Below are positions 57,970 to 64,000 of a stretch of DNA of 64,000 bases, piece by piece. Numbering within the stretch: the first letter of the stretch is position 1; each line of letters starts with the position of its first letter. Below the pieces are notes generated by a model. The model was not told the DNA's origin. It ran no database searches and saw only the letters and a list, made by a program, of their open reading frames with translations. This DNA comes from Euglena gracilis (lineage: Eukaryota > Euglenida > Euglenophyceae > Euglenales). Made by a program: the position numbers and the translations under genes. The stretch covers positions 20,942,642-21,006,641 of the forward strand of contig CP154954.1 of NCBI GenBank assembly GCA_039621445.1, in the 5' to 3' direction.

Positions 57970-58155
57970 ATGGGGTTTCCGGTAGTCCCCAGCTTCGCGG
58001 TGCAGCTTGCGATCCTGCACGCCAACGCGGACCCCATCCGACCCCGCCCCACCAACCCCTTCAGCCAGCGCCCCGTCCCCAGTCCCAGCCGGCCCCCCCC
58101 ACCGGCAGGGGCCGCCATTCAGCCTCACTTCTCCCAGGGAGCAAATTCCTTCTCG
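57970..58155 (+). CDS. NBN: NBN exon 9: end of BRCT2 and Pro-rich linker
   Basis: Acceptor acacacatgcag after a long CA/TA repeat; MGFPVVPSFAVQLAILHANA parallels human [20 protein letters not shown]. Then RPRPTNPFSQRPVPSPSRPP, a Ser/Pro-rich disordered linker. Donor TTCTCG|gtgatg, phase 0, 62 codons. Confidence 0.85.
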
Positions 58156-58889
58156 GTGATGAATTTTTTTGGCCGGTTTCAAGGTTACCCAAGGTTTCAA
58201 GGTCACAATTTCAGTTGTTTGTTCTGCCCCCCCCCGGCATGCCCATCCTGTCCATTTACCACTCGACGTTGGCGCAGCCTTTTTCCATCAACATGATGGG
58301 TACAAATAGCATTGGACATAGACAGTTTGGGATAGGAAAATGGTTCGGACAGTTTAAATATTGCTAATTTTAGTAGCAAGTTTGTCCCAACCCGAAGCCT
58401 TTGCCAATTTCGCTGTTGTCAAAACTGCAAAATTGCAGAGACTCCCAGAATACCCCCAGACCAGTGTACCAAACGCACGGTGTCTTCTGATGTTTCAGCA
58501 CCTTTTATTCCTTTTGGGACAGCTTTGGTGTATGAGTAGCACACTCGTTTATATCCATGCTTGCTAAATGGCATGGGGATGGACCCTGCCGCTCAATAAT
58601 GCTAATCACTAATGCAAGGGAGGTTAAACAAACGTTGTTGGTCAAAGCCATATCTCCACAAGAAAAACCAAACACCCACCCCTGTGCAGAGTTTTTTTTT
58701 TGACATTTTCCACTAGGAACTTTCAAAAATAATCTTTCAGCTTTTGATAACCCTGTGTTGTTTTGTGTGTCGGTGAGTTTGCTTCACCAAGGGTTGTGGT
58801 CCGTGGGTTGCTTGGTTGGCCTGTCTGAGTAAACCCCCTCCGACAACACCCCACCCATTTATTCAAACCTACTTGCAATTCTCCACCAG

Positions 58890-59147
58890 TTCAAGAAATG
58901 TTACGACCCATGCCAGAAGTCTGCTGAAGTGGAACATTCAGGCTCACCCAAAAGGAAAGCAGAATTGGGCAGAGAATTGGGCAGAGCACTTCTTGAAGAG
59001 AAGTCAGAGACCCGCGCCGGGAAGAGAGTTGCCAACTTTCCCGCCTGCAGCAAAGCGGCCAAATATGACGGCGGGTCGCCAGCCTATGCCATCGTGCCAC
59101 TGTGGATGACAAAGAGGCATTTTCCGACATTGAGTATCAAACCGGCT
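58890..59147 (+). CDS. NBN: NBN exon 10: basic and acidic linker
   Basis: Acceptor aattctccaccag, donor CCGGCT|gtatgt, phase 0-0, 86 codons. FKKCYDPCQKSAEVEHSGSP KRKAELGRELGR includes a basic PKRK cluster that could be a nuclear localisation signal. The human region is similarly disordered with KKRER clusters. Lower GC3 than exons 1-9. Confidence 0.65.
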
Positions 59148-59177
59148 GTATGTTAGTCGGGTGCCGACCCCACTCGA

Positions 59178-59510
59178 AGGGGGGGGGGGTGCCTGCCTGG
59201 GCAGGAACTCTAAGGCACAAAAATCCGACCCCCCCCCCCGGAGGGGGGGGGGTGCCTGCCTGGGCAGGCACTCTAAGGCACAAAAATCCGACCCCCAGGG
59301 GGGGGCACTTGGCCAAAAAGGGCCAAGCAGGCACTCCGGTGCCATTTGCGAAGGAAAGCTCAAAAAGGGCCTATTTTAAGCAAAATGGCCTATTTTCTGA
59401 GGAAAGTTCCTGGGAACAGGCCGAAATACGACCCCCCGGGGTAGGGGGGTCGGGGGGGGGGGTAGTGCCTGCCTGGGCAGACACTCAAGGGCACTCCAGC
59501 CCCCCCCTCC
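59178..59510. repeat. Tandem ~67-bp units with G-run
   Basis: ggggtgcctgcctgggcagg, actctaaggcacaaaaatccgacccc recurs at 59178 and 59246 and, modified, at 59452. Centre tgcctgcctgggcaggca is palindromic. NBN intron 10. Confidence 0.7.
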
Positions 59511-59779
59511 CCCGGTGTTTGTAAAAAAAAACGGCCTGGCATCAAACAATCTCCGATGCCATAAACAAAATTGGTGGTGCGGACTCATCCCCACCACAAA
59601 TGCCGCGGTCGGGGGGCGCCATCCAGCCTTCGCGTGCGGATGACGGACCCCAGCGCGCCGGCCCGCCGAGCGCGCTGCCGCTTGCCCGACGTTACTCCGG
59701 CAGGGGGGCGTCAGCACACGGTAGAGGGCTGGTGGTCTGTTTTGTTAGTTTGCTGCCGACCCATGCGTGTGTGTCCGCA

Positions 59780-59810
59780 CGCGCGCGCGTGTGTGTGTGT
59801 GTGTGGTGTG

Positions 59811-59849
<39 letters not shown>

Positions 59850-60027
59850 GTGTGTGTGAAATGTGTTGTGTGTGTTGGTGGTTGGTGTGTTGCTCGGTTG
59901 GGTGTTGTGTGTCTGTCGGTGGGCGGGGTGGTTGGGATCATGTATGCATCTGTGCATGTGTGTGCGCGCACGCCCGGGCAGGTGGTGTGTGTGTGTGTGT
60001 GTGTGTGGTGTGTGTGTGTGTGTGTGT

Positions 60028-60075
<48 letters not shown>

Positions 60076-60078
60076 GTG
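59780..60078. repeat. (TG)n compound microsatellite
   Basis: TG with gtg, ttg and ggt interruptions. NBN intron 10. Confidence 0.9.
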
Positions 60079-60243
60079 TGATTTTTTTTTGCCCAAGGGG
60101 TTAGTGGTTGGTCTGATGGGTTGGCAGGAATCTCCACCCTCAATGGTTGAATGCGGGCCGTCAGCGTCGAAGGGACCGCGCAGGTTCCACGCCACGGTTG
60201 TGGCTGGAGCCTGACGGCGGGACCCCGCCCCTGCCCGCCGCAG

Positions 60244-60282
60244 CCCCGGCCGCCGCCGCGGCGGAGGAACGCCGGGCGACAG
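60244..60282 (+). CDS. NBN: NBN micro-exon 11: Arg-rich linker
   Basis: Acceptor ctgcccgccgcag, donor GCGACAG|gttggc, phase 0-0, 13 codons: PRPPPRRRNAGRQ. A good splice pair but very short, so it could be chance; the phases fit its neighbours. Confidence 0.4.
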
Positions 60283-60849
60283 GTTGGCCCTTCGCTGCGG
60301 CAAACCACAAGTGTGGGTGAAGACCATTGGAACATGGAAATGGGTGGAAACGTCTGGCACGCAGTGTGTGCTTCTTCAACGAGCTTCTGTTGACCCAGAT
60401 GGAGCTTTGGATGCGGGTGTTGTGAAATATCTGCACATTCTGAATTCCCCTGTTCCAGTTTACTCCGGATCCAAGACGTTTTCCCTGCCCATGAACAGAA
60501 CCCGAGGGGCTCAACTTTTTTTGGGAGTTGCCTGTGCATATTTCTGAGTATCGGTATGCCAGGAGGGGGGGGGGTGATGGTAGATTGGAGGTTTAGGTGT
60601 AGGGATGGGTGTGCATTGGTGCCCAGACCTCAGAAGGTTAGCACTGATGGCTGAGCCCCTCCAGGGTTCCCTTCCGGGTTTTTGTTGTTTACGTTTTGGA
60701 GGATGGCTTGATTTCAGCGCTGGAGTCCTGAGGGGCGGTGTGGAGACGCGGGAGTGAGATTGTGTGAGATTTGACCTCAGTCCCACCCAGCCGAAGGCTG
60801 GGCCTGAATTTTTTTCAAGGGGGTTCGACCGATTTGGCCAGGGGGGTGG

Positions 60850-62115
60850 TGGGTGCAGGGCGGTCCGTAAGGGACGGGTTTATTATTATTTTTTTTTGGT
60901 TAAGGACCTTCCCCTTAAGGACCGGCCCCCCCCCCCCCCAATACACAGAAAGGCCCCTACACCACCGGTGTTTTTCAACACCTGCCAAGTGCAACGACCA
61001 ATCACAACTTGCCACGTAATTTGCCCTTTGGAGCCCCATATTTTCCTCCATATATATAAACATCTCTTTAGTTTTTTTTGGTCTGCCTTTAAAGGGATGT
61101 GTGCAACCAGCAAGCTGCCGAGCGGAGGAAGGAGAAGGAGCGGAAGCAAGCCCTTCGGAAGCCGCCGCTCACAATTACGTTCAATCCGTCACCGGATTCG
61201 GACGACGATTGTGAGCGTTGCACTGAAAAATAAATTGTTTTTTCCGATTCGTCACTCCTACTGCTTCACCCCTGGTCACAAGTAGGGCTGCACACTGCGC
61301 ATGTGTGCGGTGCACGACCATATTAACTTAATTTTCGAAGAGAAAAGACACCCTTACGCCATGTGTCCCCCCCCCCCCCGAATTATCCATTTGCAAATCA
61401 CACAAAAACCCAACATGGCCGCTCATTTTGGGCGGGCTGTGTTGGGGCCGCTTCTTGAGAGGAGCCATGCCTTTGACAGAGCGTGGGCGAAGACTTAGGA
61501 TTTTTGATAAAGGGGGAGGGGAGGGGTCTAACATATGAGTGCATATCAGCATGTGCATTGCATGCACATGTATTGGATGCACTGCAATCTGATTCATTGT
61601 GGTATTTGGACATCTCAAAGGTTGAATGACATTTAAGCTGTCTTTCTTTTGTATTTGAGCCTTTTTTGGATGGTTGACCCAGCCAATACAAGCACTTTTG
61701 CAACTACAGATACAACTGTGGATAGCTACGGAAGACTCCAGATAAAACGGATGAGATGAGATGTTATGACTGTTCAAGTTTTTGGTCAATTCCAGCATCA
61801 AACACCTCTAAACAGGGCAGTCCTCAAATGACGGGAACTTTTTTCCCCCTTGAGACCCCCCCCCCCCGCTTTGTCCAAAGCCAAGGACCGGATTGGGGCT
61901 TGAACAGGGTCGAAAATCAAAAATCGAAAAACACATTATTGACGTTTTGGGTGGATGGGCGATGCTCCAAGGATGAGAGGAATCAGTTCTTTCCCCAATG
62001 TCGACCTGGTCTTGCCAAAAAAAGTCGCCGAATTTCCGTGCCCATTTTTCCTGTGGATTTTGCATTGAATGTGCTGGGACAGCCAAGTTTTTTTTTATTT
62101 CCTTAAGGACCGCCT
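60850..62115. repeat. ttaaggacc repeats, two diverged blocks
   Basis: 60868-60932 is an inverted repeat (gcggtccgtaaggga, ccccttaaggaccggcc). 61815-62115 contains gaccccc C-run, ccaaggaccggattgggg, gggtggatgggcgatgctcc-aaggat and ccttaaggaccgcc. gatgggcg-tgg-ccaaggat is also at 20696-20717. NBN exon 12 lies between the blocks. Confidence 0.5.
61111..61210 (+). CDS. NBN: NBN exon 12: basic then SDDD acidic linker
   Basis: Acceptor gtgtgcaaccag; QAAERRKEKERKQALRKPPL TITFNPSPDSDDD. Donor GATT|gtgagc in phase 1 joins the next candidate to read SDDDW. If the donor is skipped, the frame ends CERCTEK and a stop at 61231 that overlaps an AATAAA, giving a plausible short 3' end. Confidence 0.6.
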
Positions 62116-62449
62116 TGGGTGGGTGGGTTGTTCGAACCCCCTGTGGGGAGGGGGGCCCTCTCTTGAGGATGGGTTTTCAGAAAGTTCCTAGACTATCTGG
62201 AATAGATGCTGGAAAGTCTCAAGGTCAAATTATTTCATTTTGCCGATTCGGGAAAGAGCATTTTTTTTTGGAAGGTTGCACCCTCCAGGTAGTGGATAGC
62301 ACACAAACCACCCGAAAATGTCATTTTTAAGGTATTTTTTTCAAAGGTATTTATCTACCCAAAACCGACTGCCCTAAAGGTAGGACAGGGATACCACCGG
62401 TGTCGAAGGGTGTGTCTTTTATCCCACGCCTTGCCCCGCTCGTCGGCAG

Positions 62450-62484
62450 GGTTCGCAGCCAGTCATCAAACTCCGAAGTGCGAG
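62450..62484 (+). CDS. NBN: NBN micro-exon 13
   Basis: Acceptor gcccgctcgtcggcag, donor TGCGAG|gtgttg, 35 nt. Takes the phase 1 end of exon 12 and returns to phase 0: W-FAASHQTPKCE. Supported only by splice signals and phase fit. Confidence 0.4.
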
Positions 62485-63070
62485 GTGTTGCCCTGTACAA
62501 CGTGTGCTATCTTCCAGACGGAGAGGTTTACCCTGAAACTGATTTTTTTTGCTGGGGGGATGGGTTGCTATTTGAAGAAAGCTCATCGTCTTTTATTTGG
62601 CCGTTGCTTGCATTTTAATTGGATCTCTTTTGGGTGTCCGATAATGCTAGACATTACAGATTTGTGCATTGTTCGAACCATGAGCTTCATGATGCGGGAT
62701 GGCATGTTTTTTCCCACCCCCAAATTTTTATCCAAGTGTGTGTTTTGTTTGCTCTTTTCCTTTTTTTTTGGTCTCCGAGGGTTTTTTTTTGGTTCTCCAA
62801 GGGTTGGTTCCTCGCACGTGCTGATGTTTCACTCAAACTTGATGATGGCATGTGCATCCTTCGAGTTTGCTGTGTAAATTCTTGCTGCAAATGGATTATG
62901 GGGCGATCGCCGTGTTGCGTCGTTTGTGGAAGTGACACGCCTTCTTCACAGTGGCTTCTTCAAGCCGGAATGGAAAACCTAAAACTGGTCTCCCCCTTCT
63001 GGATTTCTGCGTCCTGTGAGTGTCAGTAAGTTTGTTCGATGCATTCCGGAGCGCCTGTTTTGTTCTTCAG

Positions 63071-63140
63071 CCTGTGCCAGGCTGGATGAATGGGTACTCG
63101 CTGGGTGCCTGGGACTTGACTCAGGGAAACCGCAAGGCAG
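63071..63140 (+). CDS. NBN: NBN exon 14
   Basis: Acceptor ttttgttcttcag (strong), donor AAGGCAG|gtaaag (strong). PVPGWMNGYSLGAWDLTQGN RKA, phase 0 to 1. The PGW...WDLT pattern is of the kind expected in the nibrin linker; I recognise no catalytic motif. Confidence 0.6.
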
Positions 63141-63907
63141 GTAAAGGTGCATGCTTTGCTTTTTGGGATTGAAGAAGGTGACCAAGTCTGATCCAAGGAT
63201 TTTGAAGGTGGTGATTTTTTCCTGGTCGGATTTCTTTGCTTAAATTCTGCTTTCTTCCCCCTACGGCACTTACCCAGCCCTGCTTTTAATAATCGACCTG
63301 AACACTGGGTTGCTTCTTACTTCTAGCCGGCTGATCTATTGGAGTTGTCACCTGGAAAAGAAGCCGGGTATTCGTTAATTTGGTGGATGGGTCGCCCAAC
63401 GGCCAAGTCACAGCGCCAACCTGGTGCAGGAGGTGTTGGTCCCTTTGGTGACAGTGGATGGCCGGCGAACAGGTGTGGGTGGGTGCCAGCGATGCTGCTT
63501 TGTCCCTGTCGGACGGCCCCAAATCCGGCCCTGATGTCGGGGCCAGCAATTTTGTGTGGCCCATGGACGGGTCTTCTTTCCTGGGTATGGATCCAGCCGA
63601 CTTGTGTGGGTGGGTTTGCTTCCACCATACAAGGACCCAGCGCAGACAGTCTGGCGTTCTCCATGATCAGCTTTCTGTTTGTGCTCCGACCAAATGGCTG
63701 TCCCCGAAGCCACTGGCTTGCATTTTGTCACACAGCGACAGTCACAGTTCCAGCTCCAAAATCGGAATGTCTCATCGTATCATGATGGCGACCAGGCTGC
63801 CGAATAACGGGAACAATGCCCAAAGTGGGAGGAATGCAGAGCTTTTGTCAGGTTGGGCTGAGTGGAGCCTGGACTCCATTCCGTGACTGGTGCCCGTTGC
63901 CCTGCAG
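63141..63907. other. NBN intron 14 with an unexplained open frame
   Basis: 63458-63886 is open for 142 codons (MAGEQVWVGASDAALSLSDG...), Ser/Gly/Pro-rich. Phase logic links exon 14 directly to exon 15, so this is treated as intron, but an alternative exon is possible. Confidence 0.3.
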
Positions 63908-63995
63908 AGGCGTTGCCCTACTTCAAGTGGAGGTTGTCCGCCCAACCCGGCCGGAAGTGTTTCCGCAAGCAGCAGCTGCCCCCGCGCACCGCCAG
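63908..63995 (+). CDS. NBN: NBN exon 15: possible start of MRE11-binding region
   Basis: Acceptor gcccgttgccctgcag joins exon 14 to give a Glu, then ALPYFKWRLSAQPGRKCFRK QQLPPRTAR. RKCFRK resembles the conserved NFKKFKK core that human nibrin uses to grip MRE11. Donor GCCAG|gtatt reaches the window edge in phase 2, so the gene continues. Confidence 0.6.
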
Positions 63996-64000
63996 GTATT

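Noticed and set aside
59160-59520. CRISPR-like repeat-spacer at 59.2 kb
   Set aside because: The units are adjacent tandem repeats with G-runs and no unique spacers of fixed length.

Overview
The window is nuclear DNA from a complex eukaryote, most likely an animal. Short GC-rich exons with a strong bias to G/C in third codon positions are scattered among introns of about 0.3-4 kb, and nothing looks bacterial: no operons, no packed open frames. The introns are filled with microsatellites, poly-C/poly-G tracts and small inverted-repeat transposons. The exon style (very high GC3, repeat-rich introns) recalls lamprey or another early-branching chordate, but that is an impression and not an identification.

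Region 1 (about 0.3-36 kb, + strand) holds more than 40 exons of one very long coiled-coil protein. Nearly every exon encodes charged heptad repeats rich in Glu, Leu, Gln, Arg and Ala. Most can be drawn as whole-codon (phase 0) units, with recurring sizes of 33-35, 39, 53 and 55 codons. No catalytic domain was seen and I could not name the family. The 5' end probably lies left of the window. The 3' end is either a read-through stop at 35.8 kb or weak exon candidates at 43.5-43.9 kb.

Region 2 (about 36.8-43.1 kb) is mobile or satellite DNA. A 3.3-kb element has TA-flanked inverted ends and about twelve internal copies of a short GCGG...CCGC palindrome. A 2.45-kb array of the pentamer ACTAT follows.

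Region 3 (45.2 kb to the right edge, + strand) is a nibrin (NBN/NBS1) orthologue, the FHA-BRCT-BRCT subunit of the MRE11-RAD50-NBN DNA double-strand-break complex. Fifteen exons can be chained with mostly compatible splice phases: FHA (exons 1-3), BRCT1 (exons 4-5), BRCT2 (exons 6-9), basic and acidic linker (exons 10-14), and an exon resembling the start of the MRE11-binding region (exon 15). The 3' end lies beyond the window.

The most distinctive content is the mobile-element community. At least seven elements that start CAGG and end CCTG have perfect or near-perfect 8-bp target duplications, which is hAT-like. Two of these lie at or in coiled-coil exon sequence, and one has duplicated a splice acceptor. 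A second group ends in C-run/G-run inverted repeats flanked by TA. Several families that are unrelated at their ends share one internal module, GGCGCGAAGCGCC, which contains the unusually stable DNA mini-hairpin GCGAAGC. All exon limits are read by eye from AG/GT signals and reading frame; they are predictions, not transcript-supported boundaries.
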